64,000 bases of DNA from Corynebacterium sp. CNCTC7651 (GTDB lineage Bacteria; Actinomycetota; Actinomycetes; Mycobacteriales; Mycobacteriaceae). Positions within the stretch are counted from its first letter, which is position 1. The number at the start of each line of letters is the position of its first letter. Shown piece after piece: positions 9,080 through 21,266 of the stretch. The notes below the pieces were generated by a model, which saw only the letters and a program-made list of their open reading frames with translations, searched no databases and was not told where the DNA came from. The translations under genes and the position numbers were made by a program. Location: the NCBI RefSeq assembly GCF_021496665.1, contig NZ_CP071246.1, forward strand, positions 1,736,001 to 1,800,000, written 5' to 3'.

Positions 9080-10583
9080 CTACCCCTGCCAGCGCTCGCG
9101 GTCGGCGGCCTCGCCCGTGCCGTAGTCGTACTCGTCGATCAGGCCGCGGCGGGCCTGGGACGCGCGCTTGCGCTCCTGGGCAGACGCGCGGTTGGTGCCG
9201 CCGAGGCGGGGCATCTTGGCCGCGGCCGGCCAAGGTCGGGTCGCCGCCGCGGGACGGCTCCCAATCGAAGGAAATCTCGCCGATGGTGACCACGTCGCCC
9301 TCGCGGGCGCCGATCTTGCGCAGCGCATCCTCCACGCCCGCCTTCTCCAGGCGGTCGGAAAGGTAGCCCACGGCCTCGTCGTTCTCGAAGTCGGTCTGGC
9401 GGATCCAGCGCTCCGCCTTCTCGCCGGTGACAATCCAGCCCTCCGGGTAGAGAGGATCGCGCTCCACCTTGATGCCGGAATCGCGCGAACGGCTCTGCAA
9501 GCGGATCACCTGCGGCTCCGCCTGCTCGCGGGTGGGCTTCGGGCGCGCCTTGCGGGATGCCTGCACAATGTCCCACATCGCCCACTTCAGCTCGTCCAGC
9601 CCCTCTCGGGTGACGGTGGAAATCTGGAATACCGGCCAGCCGAACTTCTCTTCGATGTCCTCGCGGAGGAAGTCCGCCAGCTCGCGGGCCTCCGGCACGT
9701 CCATCTTGTTCAGCACCACTAGGCGGGGGCGCTCGCGCAGGTCGCCCAAGCCGGTATCCATGTCCAGCGCGTCCGCGTACGTAGACAGCTCGTGCTCCAG
9801 CGCCTCGATGTCGGAGAGCGGGTCGCGGCCCGGCTCCATCGTCGCCACATCCACGATGTGGGCCAGCACCGCCGTGCGCTCAATGTGCCGCAGGAAGTCC
9901 AAACCCAGGCCCTTGCCCTGGCTTGCACCCGGGATCAGGCCCGGCACATCCGCGATGGTGAAGGAATCGTGCCCCACGTCCACCACGCCCAGGTTCGGAG
10001 CGAGGGTGGTAAACGGGTAATCCGCGATCTTCGGCTTCGCGGCGGAAAGCACGGAGATCAACGAGGACTTGCCGGCGGAGGGGAAGCCAACCAGGCCCAC
10101 GTCCGCCACGGATTTGAGTTCCAGGATCAGGTCGTGCGCCTCGCCCGGCTCGCCCTTGAGCGCGAAACCCGGCGCCTTGCGCTTCGCATTCGCCAGCGCC
10201 GCGTTGCCTAGGCCGCCGAAGCCGCCCTCGGCAGCGATGAAGCGGGTGCCCGGCACGGTGAGGTCCGCCAGGACCTCACCCGCCTCATTGCGCACCACCG
10301 TGCCCACCGGCACCTCCAGCACGAGGTCCTCGCCGCGGGCGCCGTTTCGGTGGTCCCCCTCGCCGTTCGCGCCGCGCTGCGCCTTCACGTGCGGGCGGAA
10401 CTGGAAATCCAGCAGGGTGTGCACCTGCGTGGACACCTCCAGCACGATGTCTCCGCCATGTCCGCCGTTGCCGCCGTCCGGCCCGCCGAGCGGCTTGAAC
10501 TTCTCGCGGTGCACGGACGCGCAGCCGTGGCCGCCGTCTCCGGCTTGCAGGTGCAGGACCGCGCGGTCAACGAATTGCGTCAT
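9080..10583 (-). CDS. obg: Obg-family ribosome-assembly GTPase, with an apparent frameshift near 9225
   Basis: Start chosen at the ATG at 10583 ([15 protein letters not shown]), matching the family; an in-frame TTG at 10607 is the alternative. Domains: glycine-rich Obg fold (about 1-160), GTPase with [14 protein letters not shown] and NKMD, then the Obg C-terminal domain ending [11 protein letters not shown]. After LAGRG the frame switches: the conserved tail [21 protein letters not shown]...DRERWQG is encoded in another frame, ending at 9080. Correcting one extra base in the GGCC-rich stretch at about 9218-9232 restores a full-length protein. Uncorrected, the protein would run 245 bp into proB with a nonsense tail. 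Confidence 0.85.
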
Positions 10584-10629
10584 GGTTGGGAAGTCTACCG
10601 TCGTCAAGCGCCCTGCCCTAACCTGCGCA

Positions 10630-10675
10630 GAAAACGCGAAAAGGGCACCGCAGGCCGAAACCCTTGGTGCGCCAG
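10630..10675 (-). terminator. Possible terminator after rpmA
   Basis: Just downstream of rpmA the minus strand can pair the arms around GCGCACC and GGTGCC and then reads CCCTTTTC. The stem is imperfect, so this is a weak call; it would end the rplU-rpmA transcript before obg. Confidence 0.35.
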
Positions 10676-10691
10676 GCGCTTCTACGTTTGC

Positions 10692-11036
10692 TTACGCGGT
10701 AGCGGTTGCCTCTTCGACGGTGCCTTCTTCGACAACGCCTGCAGCCTCAGCTGCCTCGAGGACCTCCACTGCAACACCCTCGCCGTCAGCCGGGATGATG
10801 TTGACGGTGCGGCGGTTCTTCTTGTAGCCGAACTGGACAGCGCCTGCTGCCAGTGCGAACAGCGTGTCATCGCCGCCGCGGCCGACGTTGTCGCCCGGGT
10901 GGAACTTGGTGCCGCGCTGGCGAACGAGGATCTCGCCGGCCTTGACCTGCTGGCCGCCGAAGCGCTTCACGCCGAGGCGCTTCGACTCAGAGTCACGGCC
11001 GTTCGAGGAGCTGGATGCACCCTTCTTGTGTGCCAT
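10692..11036 (-). CDS. rpmA: 50S ribosomal protein L27 with a C-terminal extension
   Basis: 114 residues. The first 85 or so are standard L27 ([20 protein letters not shown], then [23 protein letters not shown]); L27 reaches into the peptidyl-transferase centre with this N-terminus. After VNIIPA comes an extra stretch of about 28 residues rich in Glu, Ala and Val that the roughly 86-88-residue relatives lack. The reading frame is clean up to a normal stop, so the tail is real in this sequence unless a stop has been lost to an indel. Follows rplU by 28 bp. Confidence 0.95.
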   Translation of the reverse strand: MAHKKGASSSSNGRDSESKRLGVKRFGGQQVKAGEILVRQRGTKFHPGDNVGRGGDDTLFALAAGAVQFGYKKNRRTVNIIPADGEGVAVEVLEAAEAAGVVEEGTVEEATATA

Positions 11037-11064
11037 TGTTCAAATCTCCTTGAATAAAGTCGTT

Positions 11065-11370
11065 TTACTTGATGCCGGTGATCTTGACCGTGGTCAGCGG
11101 CTGGCGGTGACCCTGGCGCTTCTTGTAGCCGGTCTTGTTCTTGTACTTGAGGATGTCGACCTTCTTGCCCTTGCCGTGCTCGACGATCTCGCCCTCAACA
11201 GAAACCTTGGCCAGCGCATCAGCGCCGGAGGTGACGTCTGCGCCATCTACGAGAAGGATCGGGGTGAGTTCGACCTTGTCGCCTGCTTCACCCTCAAGCT
11301 TCTCGACCTTGACGAGGTCGCCTTCGGCAACCTTGTACTGCTTGCCGCCGGTCTTGACGATCGCGTACAT
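11065..11370 (-). CDS. rplU: 50S ribosomal protein L21
   Basis: 101 residues, complete: [18 protein letters not shown] at the start and [18 protein letters not shown] at the end are family signatures. AAGGGG lies about 9 nt before the ATG. First gene of the rplU-rpmA unit; the 198 bp between it and rne form a GC-rich leader with several short inverted repeats (for example the CGGCGG/CCGCCG arms around 11446-11475), which may hold the promoter. Confidence 0.97.
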   Translation of the reverse strand: MYAIVKTGGKQYKVAEGDLVKVEKLEGEAGDKVELTPILLVDGADVTSGADALAKVSVEGEIVEHGKGKKVDILKYKNKTGYKKRQGHRQPLTTVKITGIK

Positions 11371-11568
11371 AGAGGGTTACCCCTTATCTCAACTCGCACG
11401 CCCCCGGCATGCCACGGAAGGCGTTGGAACAGTGCTTTTCAATGTTTCGGCGGCTTGATGTTGCCCCCGCCGTGCCCGCATGCAAAGGCAGCGAGGCGGA
11501 AAACGCCCCGAAACAGCGACTGTCAAAGACTACACCGCGTGGGAGCGTAATTCCAAACCGCTCTTGCG

Positions 11569-14404
11569 CTACTTTGTAGAGCTCCTCCGCGTCGCACGCC
11601 TGCGACCGCGCCGCGCGGTGTCCGCCGGCGCCTCCCGCTTGGTCTCCGCCTTGCGCTCCTTGCGCTCCTTGCGCGGCGCTGTCTGGCCCTGCTGGGACTG
11701 CTGCTCCGCACTCGCCGGAGACTTCCGGCTCGCACGCCTGCGCCCCCTGCGCGGGGAGTCCGGGCGCTGGGTCGCGGTAGCAGCCTCGGCCTTCGGCGCC
11801 GCTTCTGCCTCGCGCTCCGCAGCAGGCTCGGCGTCCGCTTCGGGCTCCTGCTTGACGACGAAATCCTCCTCACGCGGACGGTGATCCGACCGCGAGTTGC
11901 CGCGGGTGCGGCGCCTGCGGCGCGGGGATGCCTCGAACTCGGCGACAGCTTCCTCGAACGTCTGCCGCGGCTGCTGAGATACCTCAGACACTGCAGGCGT
12001 TTCTGGCGTTTCTGCCGTTACTTCAGGCTCAGAATGTGCGTCGACAAGCTCGAGCTGCTCCGGCTGGGCCTGCTGCTCCGGCTTCCGCCCGCGGCCGCGG
12101 GAACCGCCGCGTCGACCGCGACGTCGTGAAGCAGAGCGCTTCTCCTCGCGCTCCTCCCCAGCCTCGGACTCCTGCTTGTCTGCGTGGTTGGCAGCGTCGT
12201 TGCCGTTCTTATCCACGACGATCGAGGCCGCGATCTCGTCCAGCTCCGCGTCGGTGGACTTCACGCGCATTGCCTTGGCGGCCGGGTGCTCGCCCACGGG
12301 GCGGCGGAACTCGCGCGGCGCCATGTGCTCGTCGTGGTCCACCGGATCCTCGGTGATCAGGATGCCGCGGCCGCCGCACGTCTCGCACGGCTCGGAGAAC
12401 GTCTCAAGCAGGCCGGTGCCCAGGCGCTTGCGGGTCATCTGCACCAAGCCGAGCGAGGTGACCTCGGAAACCTGGTGCTTGGTGCGGTCGCGGCCCAGCG
12501 CCTCCTTGAGGCGGCGCAGCACCAGCTCCTGGTTCTCCGGGAGGATCATGTCGATGAAGTCGATGATCACAATGCCGCCGATGTCGCGCAGACGGATCTG
12601 GCGCACGATCTCCTCGGCCGCCTCCAGGTTGTTGGAGGTCACCGTTTCTTCGAGCGAGCCGCCCGCGCCGGTGAACTTGCCGGTGTTGACATCGATGACG
12701 GTCATCGCCTCAGTGCGGTCGATGACCAGGCTGCCGCCGGACGGCAGCCACACCACGCGAGACAGCGCTTTCTGCAGCTGCTCATCCACACGGTGCACCT
12801 CGAACGCGTCCTTGCCGCCGTGCGCGGAGCGGTCGAAGCGCTCCAGGCGATCCTCCAGATCCGGCGCCACCGAAGACACGTACGCGTGGACGGTGTTCCA
12901 CGGCCTCTTACCGTCCACCACAAGGGCGGTGAAGTCCTCGTTGAACAGGTCGCGTACAACCTTCACCAGCAGGTTCGGCTCCTCATACAGCGTCACCGGC
13001 TTCGCGCCCTTGGAGGCCTTTTCCTTGGCGGCGCGCTCCTGGATCGCCTCCCACTGGGTGTGCAGACGGTTCACGTCGGCGCCGATAGCTTCCTCGGACA
13101 CGCCTTCCGCCGCGGTGCGGATAATCGCACCGCCCTTGCCCGGCACCACGTTGTTCAGGATTTCCTTCAGACGCTTGCGCTCCGGCGCCGGGAGCTTGCG
13201 GGAAATGCCCGCGCTGCGCCCGCCCGGCACGTAGACCAGGTAGCGGCCGGCAAGCGAGATCTGCGTGGTCAGGCGCGCGCCCTTGTGCCCCACCGGGTCC
13301 TTGGTCACCTGCACCACAACTTGGTCGCCCGACTTCAGCGCGTGCTCAATGCGGCGCGAGCGCCCGCCCAAGCCAGGCCTTCCAGTCCACCTCACCGGCG
13401 TAGAGCACGCCGTTGCGCCCCTGCCCGATGTCAATGAACGCGGCCTCCATGCTGGGCAGCACGTTCTGCACACGGCCAAGGTAGATGTTGCCCACCATGG
13501 ACGCCTGGCTGTCCGAGGTGACAAAGTGCTCCACCAGCAGCCCGTCCTCGAGCACGCCCACCTGGGTGATCCGGCCGGAGCCGTCGTGGCGCTCGCGCTC
13601 GCGCACCACCATGGTGCGGGTGACGGACTCGCGCCGCGCCAAAAACTCCGCCTGGGACACGATGCGGGAGCGCTTCTTGTCCTCCTCACGCCGCTCCGAA
13701 CGGCGGCGGCGTTGCGCCTCCAGGCGCGAAGACCCCTTGATCGCCTTCGGCTCCTCAATCAGCTCCACGCTCGGCGCAGGTTCCTTCACCTCGGACTCCC
13801 GGACTTCGGGCTCGCGCTCCGCGGGCACCGTTGCGCTCGGCCGGCTTGCGCGGCGGCGATTGCTTCTCGACGGCGCCTTGAACACCGGCGCGTACGCCGG
13901 CATCTCCGACAAGTCATCCACCGGCACCGGGGTCACCTCCGGCTCGATATCCGTCAGCAGGTCCTCCGGATCCGAAAGTGCGTCGGTGTCTTCGTCAATC
14001 TCGTCGGCTTCAACCTCGTCGTCCTCAACGCCTTCGGCGTCCTCTTCAGCCTCTGCAGATGCTTCCTGCGGCTGTGCTTCCCCAGCACGGTCAGAGAGTT
14101 CCGCTTCTACCTTGCGCTCAATCTGCGTGATCTCGTTCGCCACGTCCTTGCGCACGCGGTGCTTGATCTTCTCATCTTCCGCGTTCTGATCAGTTGCGTG
14201 GCCGTCCGACAACGCGTCGAGCAGCTGCTTGCTCTCCGCCAGGGTGAGGGAAGACTGCGCAACCTTGACCAGCCCGATCTCGGAGAGCGCGACAACGAGG
14301 TCCCTGGACGGCACGCCCAGCTCCTTCGCCAGCTGGAAGACACGCATTCGGTCCTTCAGCCGGGAGCGGTCAAAGTCGGCGTACGGGTTAGGTGTACCTG
14401 CCAC
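11569..14404 (-). CDS. rne: Ribonuclease E/G, with an apparent frameshift near 13375
   Basis: Two frames together give a complete RNase E/G of about 944 residues. The upstream frame (14404-13376) carries an acidic N-terminal region and the start of the S1 domain up to GRNGVLYAGEVDWKA; the downstream frame continues with LGGRSRRIEHALKSG, the catalytic core (VIDRTEAMTVIDVNTGKFTG, two metal-binding Asp), the Zn-link CETCGGRG and an Arg/Glu/Ala-rich tail. The switch needs one base removed at about 13372-13384. The enzyme starts mRNA decay and matures rRNA and tRNA. The first 45 residues (VFQLAKELGVPSRDLVVAL) resemble the IF-2 N-terminal domain. Confidence 0.85.
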
Positions 14405-14558
14405 AATATTCTCCTATGTCATAAGCACCGGGCGCTGGCGAGGAACCCTCGCCGCCGCCGCACAGTGCTGCGGGCCAATGAAGACCCGAATGGGTGCAAA
14501 AGTCTTTCAGCGCCACCGATGCGAGGCAGCACTTGGTTCACCATTCTTGCACAGAAAA

Positions 14559-14593
14559 GCCCCGCCAGCCGTACGCGGGCTGGCGGGGCGAAA
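14559..14593 (-). terminator. Rho-independent terminator after ndk
   Basis: GCCCCGCCAGCC (14559-14570) pairs perfectly with GGCTGGCGGGGC (14578-14589); on the minus strand the stem is followed by TTTTCT. It ends the ndk transcript before rne. Confidence 0.85.
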
Positions 14594-14607
14594 CTCTTGG
14601 AGAGGCG

Positions 14608-15018
14608 TTACTTGTTCGGGAACCAGATGGCGATCTCGCGCTCAGCGGACTCCGGGGAGTCGGAGCCGTGCACGACGTTCTCGCCCACGGTCAGTGCGAA
14701 GTCGCCGCGGATGGTGCCCGGGGTGGCCTTCTCCACCGGGTGGGTGCCACCAGCAAGCTGGCGCCAAGCGGCGATAGCGGACTCGCCCTCAACGATGCCG
14801 GCCACCAGCGGAGCGGAGGTGATGAAGTCAACCAGCTCACCGAAGAACGGCTTGTCCTTGTGCTCGGCGTAGTGCGCCTCAGCGGTCTCGCGGTCTGCGG
14901 TGCGCAGGTCCATCTCCACCAGCTTCAGGCCCTTGCGCTCGATGCGGGTGATGATTTTGCCGACGTGGCCGTTGGCAACGCCGTCCGGCTTGATCAGAAT
15001 CAGAGTGCGTTCAGTCAT
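14608..15018 (-). CDS. ndk: Nucleoside diphosphate kinase
   Basis: 136 residues, the standard length. [17 protein letters not shown] opens the protein and the active-site histidine is in [16 protein letters not shown]. It transfers the gamma phosphate of ATP to other nucleoside diphosphates. Gene order rne-ndk-small membrane protein-DUF4233-folC-valS is the conserved actinobacterial arrangement. Confidence 0.97.
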   Translation of the reverse strand: MTERTLILIKPDGVANGHVGKIITRIERKGLKLVEMDLRTADRETAEAHYAEHKDKPFFGELVDFITSAPLVAGIVEGESAIAAWRQLAGGTHPVEKATPGTIRGDFALTVGENVVHGSDSPESAEREIAIWFPNK

Positions 15019-15033
15019 GGTTGTTTACCTTAC

Positions 15034-15339
15034 TTAAACCTCGCGGACGATGCGCGCGGCCTCCTCCTGAGAGCAGTTCCTAAACCACAGCTGCACCTGC
15101 TGGACAGCCACGTGTGTCTTGCCTTCGGATTTGAGGCGCTTGATGGTCGCCTTCTTTTCGTCGTCAAGCACGATGGGCTCCTGCTCCTGCTTGGAGTAGA
15201 CGTCGTAGAAACCCCAAGTCAGGAACATGCCTGCAGCGAAGATGGCGATAAGACGGATGGGCAGAGCCCAGCCCAGCCACGTGCCGGCGATGGCAACGAG
15301 GCAGAAAGCCGCAGCGACAGTAAAGGCGAAGTAGCGCAT
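15034..15339 (-). CDS. Small two-helix membrane protein of unknown function
   Basis: 101 residues. Two hydrophobic segments (about 4-22 and 27-46) are followed by a charged cytoplasmic-type tail with DDEKKATIKRLKSEGKTHVAVQQV. No recognised domain. It lies 15 bp upstream of ndk and 18 bp downstream of the DUF4233 gene, so it belongs to the folC-to-ndk operon; a role cannot be given. Confidence 0.75.
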   Translation of the reverse strand: MRYFAFTVAAAFCLVAIAGTWLGWALPIRLIAIFAAGMFLTWGFYDVYSKQEQEPIVLDDEKKATIKRLKSEGKTHVAVQQVQLWFRNCSQEEAARIVREV

Positions 15340-15357
15340 GGTCCCCGTTATACCTCC

Positions 15358-15798
15358 CTAACGCGCGGGATCCGCGGAGGAACCAATGTGCTGCGTAACT
15401 AGGTAGCCGCCGCGCATGCGCTGGACGATCTCGGAGCGCATCTTGACCACGTAGAACCAGACGATGCCGAAGATGATGCCCACCGCGGTGACGGACCAGT
15501 GGATGAAGAAGCCGAAGATCAGCGGGATCTGCAGCGCCAGATCAATCCACAGCGCTCCCGGCATGCGCTGCAGGAACGCCATGACCACGTGCGCGAGGCC
15601 GATGACAGTGATGTAGACCCAGTTGAACGTGGTCCACAGTGCGCCGTCGTTGACTTTGAGCACCACGAGCAAGATCAAAAAGATCGTGATTGCTTCCATG
15701 ATCAGCGTGCCGGAGAGCACGCCGCGCAGGCCCTTGATGGGGTCCTTCACCGGATCATGGCCGGGGCCGAGCGGGGAAACCTGGATTTTCGAACTCAT
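15358..15798 (-). CDS. DUF4233 membrane protein
   Basis: 146 residues with four hydrophobic segments (about 28-48, 54-77, 82-98 and 102-122). The motif KGLRGVLSGTLIMEAITIFL near residue 22 is characteristic of DUF4233, a family found beside folC in actinobacteria (Rv2446c in M. tuberculosis). The ATG overlaps the folC stop by 4 bases (15795-15798). Function unknown. Confidence 0.85.
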   Translation of the reverse strand: MSSKIQVSPLGPGHDPVKDPIKGLRGVLSGTLIMEAITIFLILLVVLKVNDGALWTTFNWVYITVIGLAHVVMAFLQRMPGALWIDLALQIPLIFGFFIHWSVTAVGIIFGIVWFYVVKMRSEIVQRMRGGYLVTQHIGSSADPAR

Positions 15799-17321
15799 TG
15801 CGGGTCCTTTCCAAACAGGGCGCGGGCCTCGCCGGCGGTGACGACGGAGCCGGTGATGATCACGCCGGAGCCGGATTCCACACCGACCTCGGCGAGTGCT
15901 TCCTCGGCCAAGTCCACCGCGAGCGCGTACGCGGTGGGCAGGTGCTCCTCCACGTGCACGCGTTCGTCGCCGAACACCTCGCGCGCGATGTCCGCAAGAT
16001 CATAGGCATCCGTGGCGCGCGGGGAGGAATTCTGCGTGATCACTACTTCGGTCAACGCCGGTTCCAGCGCCTCGAAAATGCCGCGCGCGTCCTTGTCTCC
16101 CAGGATGCCCAACACGCCGATGAGGCGGGTGAAGTCAAAGTCCCGCTGCAGCGCCGCTGCAAGCGCGCGGGCACCGTGGGGGTTGTGTGTGGCGTCGATG
16201 AACGTCGTCGGGTTGGCGCGCACGCGCTCCAACCTGCCGGGCGAGGATGCTGCGGCGAACCCGGCGCGCACCGTGTCCGCATCCAGCGGACGCTCTGCGT
16301 TGGCGCCGTAAAACGCCTCCACGGCAGCCAGCGCCACGGCGGCGTTGCGCGCCTGGTGCGGGCCGGCGAGCGGGATGAACACATCCTCGAACGTGCCGGA
16401 GAGCCCGGTGAGCGTGACCATCTGGCCGCCCACGGCAATCTCGGAAGCTGCCACGTCGAACTCTTGGCCAAGGCGGGCAACAGGTGTGCCGACCTCCACG
16501 GTGCGCTCCAGGATGACGCGCATCGCCCCCGGCTCCTGGTCCGCGATAATCGCAATCGCCTCCGGGCTCCGGATAATGCCGGCCTTCTCCCCCGCGATCG
16601 CCTCAAGCGTGTCGCCCAGGTAATCCGTGTGGTCCAGGCCCACCGGCATGATGACGTCCACGTCCGCGTCCACCACGTTCGTGGCATCCCAGCGCCCGCC
16701 CATGCCGACTTCCACCACGGCCACGTCCACCGGCGCGTCCGCGAAGGCCGCAAAGGCGAGCGCCACCATGACCTCGAAGTAGCTCATCTTTGTGCCGGTG
16801 CGCTCATCCACCATCTGGATGTACGGCTCGATCTCGCGGTACAGGCGCACAAAGTCGGCCGGATGGATCGGCTCGCCGTCGATGCCGATGCGCTCCGTCA
16901 CCATCTGCAGGTGCGGGCTCGTGGTGCGCCCAACGCGGTGCCCGAACGCGCGCAGGAGCGACTCAATCATCCGGACCGTGGAGGTCTTGCCGTTCGTGCC
17001 CGCCACGTGGATCACCTTGCACGCTTTCTGCGGCTCGCCGAGGAGATCCATGAGCAGCTCGATGCGCTCCAGCGACGGGTCGATGATCGTCTCCGGCCAC
17101 CGCGCTGTAAGCTCCTGCTCCACCTGCGCCAGCGCGACGAGATCCTCCTCGCTCACCTCACGGGGTGCGGCTGCGTCCTCGCCCTGCTCTTCGGCACCGC
17201 CGCCGGGCAGGCCACCACCGGGCAGACCCAGGTTGAGCGTCAGGCCGTGCTCGTTCTGCACGACCTCGTACTCATGCGCCTCGCTGAGCTCGTTGGGCTC
17301 GATCTGATCGTCGTTAGCCAT
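15795..17321 (-). CDS. folC: Bifunctional folylpolyglutamate/dihydrofolate synthase
   Basis: 508 residues from the ATG at 17321, which overlaps the valS stop by 8 bases; a start at 17333 is possible. A Gly/Glu-rich leader of about 80 residues precedes the Mur-ligase-like core: P-loop [17 protein letters not shown], the TTSPHLQ loop and the [14 protein letters not shown] catalytic stretch. The enzyme adds glutamate to dihydropteroate and folates. Shared operon with valS upstream and the DUF4233 gene downstream. Confidence 0.94.
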   Translation of the reverse strand: MANDDQIEPNELSEAHEYEVVQNEHGLTLNLGLPGGGLPGGGAEEQGEDAAAPREVSEEDLVALAQVEQELTARWPETIIDPSLERIELLMDLLGEPQKACKVIHVAGTNGKTSTVRMIESLLRAFGHRVGRTTSPHLQMVTERIGIDGEPIHPADFVRLYREIEPYIQMVDERTGTKMSYFEVMVALAFAAFADAPVDVAVVEVGMGGRWDATNVVDADVDVIMPVGLDHTDYLGDTLEAIAGEKAGIIRSPEAIAIIADQEPGAMRVILERTVEVGTPVARLGQEFDVAASEIAVGGQMVTLTGLSGTFEDVFIPLAGPHQARNAAVALAAVEAFYGANAERPLDADTVRAGFAAASSPGRLERVRANPTTFIDATHNPHGARALAAALQRDFDFTRLIGVLGILGDKDARGIFEALEPALTEVVITQNSSPRATDAYDLADIAREVFGDERVHVEEHLPTAYALAVDLAEEALAEVGVESGSGVIITGSVVTAGEARALFGKDPQ

Positions 17322-20037
17322 TGAGCCCCTCAAGACGGGCGGTCACGCGGTCGAACTCCTCCTGCGCAACCTGCTGGCGCTCGCGGATCTTCGCCACCAC
17401 GTGCTCCGGCGCGTTGGCCAGGAACTGCTCGTTGCCCAGCTTCGCCGCCGTCGTATCCAGCTCCTTCTGCGCCGCCGCCAGCTCCTTATCCAGGCGCTTG
17501 CGCTCCGCAGCAACATCAACCGTGCCCGACGTATCCAGCGCCACATCCAGGGTGGCACGGCTCAGGCGCATTTCAATGCTTGCCGACGGCGCAAAGCCCT
17601 CACCCGGCTCCTCCACCCGCGCGATGGAGCGGACAAAGCCTTCCTGCTCCGTGAGGTCTGCCGCCGCGAAATCCAGCGCTGCCGGCACCTTCTGGCTGGG
17701 CTTCACACCCTGGTCAGAGCGGAAGCGGCGCAGCTCGGTGACCAGCTTCACGGCATCTTCGATGCGGCGGCGGGCCTCCAGATCCGCCTCCGCGCCACCG
17801 TTGGTGTCCTCCGCGGTCGGCCACGGCGCGAGCGTAACCGTCTCCTCGCCGGTCAGCGCGGTCCACAGCACTTCCGTAATGAACGGCATGGTCGGGTGAA
17901 GCAGGCGCAGCACCACGTCCAGCACGCGGCCGAGCACGATCTGGGTGGTGCGTCCGCGCTCCACCTCCTCCGGCGTGGCGGCATCCGCGTCGCGCGGGAT
18001 CTGAGTCTTTGCAATCTCCAGATACCAGTCGCACAGCTCGTCCCACGCGAAGTGGTACAGCTCCTCGTTCGCTTTCGCGAACTGGTAGTCATCCAGGTAC
18101 GCGTCCACCTTCGCGCGGACTTCCTCCGCGCGGTCCAGGATCCAGCGGTCCGCGTCCGTCAACGCGTCGCGCGCCGGCAGCTCGCCCACGGCGGCGCCGT
18201 TCATCAGGGCGAACTTGGTGGCGTTGAACAGTTTCGTCGCAAAGTTGCGGGCGCTCGTCGCGTGATCGTCGCCGATCGGGAGGTCAATGCCCGGGTTGGC
18301 GCCGCGGGCGAGGGCAAAGCGCAGCGCGTCCGCGCCGAAGCGGTTCACCCAGTCCATCGGGTCGATGCCGTTGCCCAGGGACTTCGACATCTTGCGGCCC
18401 TTTTCATCGCGCACCAGGCCGTGGAGGTAGAGGTCCGTGAACGGCACGCTCGGGCGGCCGTCAGTGCCCTCGCCCAGCACCTCCGGCGTGGTCTTGCCGG
18501 CGAAAGTGCCGAACATCATCATGCGCGCGACCCAGAAGAACAGGATGTCGTACGCGGTGACCAGCACCGACGTCGGGTAGAACTTCGCCAGCTCCGGCGT
18601 CTTCTCCGGCCAGCCCATCGTGGAGAACGGCCACAGCGCAGAGGAGAACCAGGTGTCCAGCACGTCCGGGTCCTGCTCGTAGCCCGCCGGCGGCTCCTCG
18701 TCCGGGCCGACGCAGACGACGTCGCCCCCCGGGCCGTACCAGATCGGGATGCGGTGGCCCCACCACAGCTGGCGCGAAATGGTCCAGTCGTGCATGTTGT
18801 CCACCCAATCGAAGTAGCGCTTCTCCATGGACTTCGGGTGGATCACGGTGTCGCCCTCGCGCACGGCATCGCCGGACATGCGGGCGAGTTCCTCGACCTT
18901 GACAAACCACTGCAGGCTCAGGCGCGGCTCGATCGGCTCGCCGGAGCGCTCCGAGTGGCCGACGGAGTGCACGTACGGACGCACTTCCTTCACAATGCGG
19001 CCCTGCTCTGCAAGTGCTTCACGCACCTTCACGCGGGCTTCGAAGCGGTCCATGCCGTCGAACTGCGTGCCGGTATCGGCCATCCGGCCCTTCTCATCCA
19101 TGATGATCGGCATGTCCAGGTCGTGCCGCAGACCCATCTCATAGTCATTCGGGTCGTGCGCGGGGGTGATCTTCACCGCGCCGGTACCCAGCTCCATGTC
19201 CACGTAATCGTCCGCGATGACCTTGAGCTTCAGGTCCTCGCGGAACGGGTGGTCGAACTCCTGGCCAACCAGGTGCGCATAGCGCTCATCCTCCGGGTGG
19301 ACGGCAATCGCCACATCACCCAGCATCGTCTCCACACGGGTGGTGGCCACAATCAGGTGCGGCTCATCATCGTTCAGTGAGCCGTAGCGGATGGAGACGA
19401 ACTCACCGTCCACATCCTTGTACATCACCTCAATGTCGGACACTGCGGTCTCCAGCACCGGGGACCAGTTGACCAGGCGGTAGTCGCGGTAAATCATGCC
19501 CGCGTCATAGAGCTGCTTGAAAATGGTCTGGACGGCTCTCGAAAGACCGTCGTCAAGCGTGAAGCGCTCCCTGGACCAGTCAACGGAGTCGCCGATGGCG
19601 CGCATCTGCTTCGCAATGGTGCCGCCGTATTCCTGCTTCCACTCCCAGACCTTGTCAATGAACTCTTCGCGGCCGTAGTCGTAGCGGTCCTTGCCCTCCT
19701 CAGCCTTGAGCTTGGCCTCCACCTTGGTCTGGGTGGCAATGCCCGCGTGGTCCATGCCCGGCAGCCACAGGACCTCGAAGCCCTGCATGCGCTTGCGGCG
19801 GATCAGCGAATCCATCAGGGTGTGGTCCAGCGCGTGGCCCATGTGCAGCTGACCAGTCACGTTCGGCGGCGGCAGCACGATGGAATACGCCGGTTTCTCC
19901 GAGGCCGGGTCAGCGACAAAGTAGCCCTTGTCTACCCAGCCCTCGTAGAGCTTTTCCTCGTGCTCCTTCGGCTCCCAGGACTTGGGGAGCAGGTCTGCGC
20001 GGTTGGTGCCTACCAGTTGATCGTTCGCTTCACTCAC
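17314..20037 (-). CDS. valS: Valyl-tRNA synthetase
   Basis: 907 residues, full length. Class I signatures [17 protein letters not shown] (HIGH-type) and KMSKSLGN (KMSKS) are both present; the CP1 editing domain lies between them and a coiled-coil C-terminus ([16 protein letters not shown]...) ends the protein, as expected for ValRS. It charges tRNA-Val and clears mischarged threonine. Its end overlaps folC. Confidence 0.97.
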   Translation of the reverse strand: MSEANDQLVGTNRADLLPKSWEPKEHEEKLYEGWVDKGYFVADPASEKPAYSIVLPPPNVTGQLHMGHALDHTLMDSLIRRKRMQGFEVLWLPGMDHAGIATQTKVEAKLKAEEGKDRYDYGREEFIDKVWEWKQEYGGTIAKQMRAIGDSVDWSRERFTLDDGLSRAVQTIFKQLYDAGMIYRDYRLVNWSPVLETAVSDIEVMYKDVDGEFVSIRYGSLNDDEPHLIVATTRVETMLGDVAIAVHPEDERYAHLVGQEFDHPFREDLKLKVIADDYVDMELGTGAVKITPAHDPNDYEMGLRHDLDMPIIMDEKGRMADTGTQFDGMDRFEARVKVREALAEQGRIVKEVRPYVHSVGHSERSGEPIEPRLSLQWFVKVEELARMSGDAVREGDTVIHPKSMEKRYFDWVDNMHDWTISRQLWWGHRIPIWYGPGGDVVCVGPDEEPPAGYEQDPDVLDTWFSSALWPFSTMGWPEKTPELAKFYPTSVLVTAYDILFFWVARMMMFGTFAGKTTPEVLGEGTDGRPSVPFTDLYLHGLVRDEKGRKMSKSLGNGIDPMDWVNRFGADALRFALARGANPGIDLPIGDDHATSARNFATKLFNATKFALMNGAAVGELPARDALTDADRWILDRAEEVRAKVDAYLDDYQFAKANEELYHFAWDELCDWYLEIAKTQIPRDADAATPEEVERGRTTQIVLGRVLDVVLRLLHPTMPFITEVLWTALTGEETVTLAPWPTAEDTNGGAEADLEARRRIEDAVKLVTELRRFRSDQGVKPSQKVPAALDFAAADLTEQEGFVRSIARVEEPGEGFAPSASIEMRLSRATLDVALDTSGTVDVAAERKRLDKELAAAQKELDTTAAKLGNEQFLANAPEHVVAKIRERQQVAQEEFDRVTARLEGLNG

Positions 20038-20094
20038 GCCTGATCATTGTAGTAGGCACGCCCCCGCGCCAGGGAGGCGCTGAGGCCTAGCCGG

Positions 20095-21206
<1,112 letters not shown>

Positions 21207-21266
21207 CCGCGACCGTTGCGGATGGGGCACGATGATAGTGGTTCAAGCAAGGAGAGGGGGCGGCTC

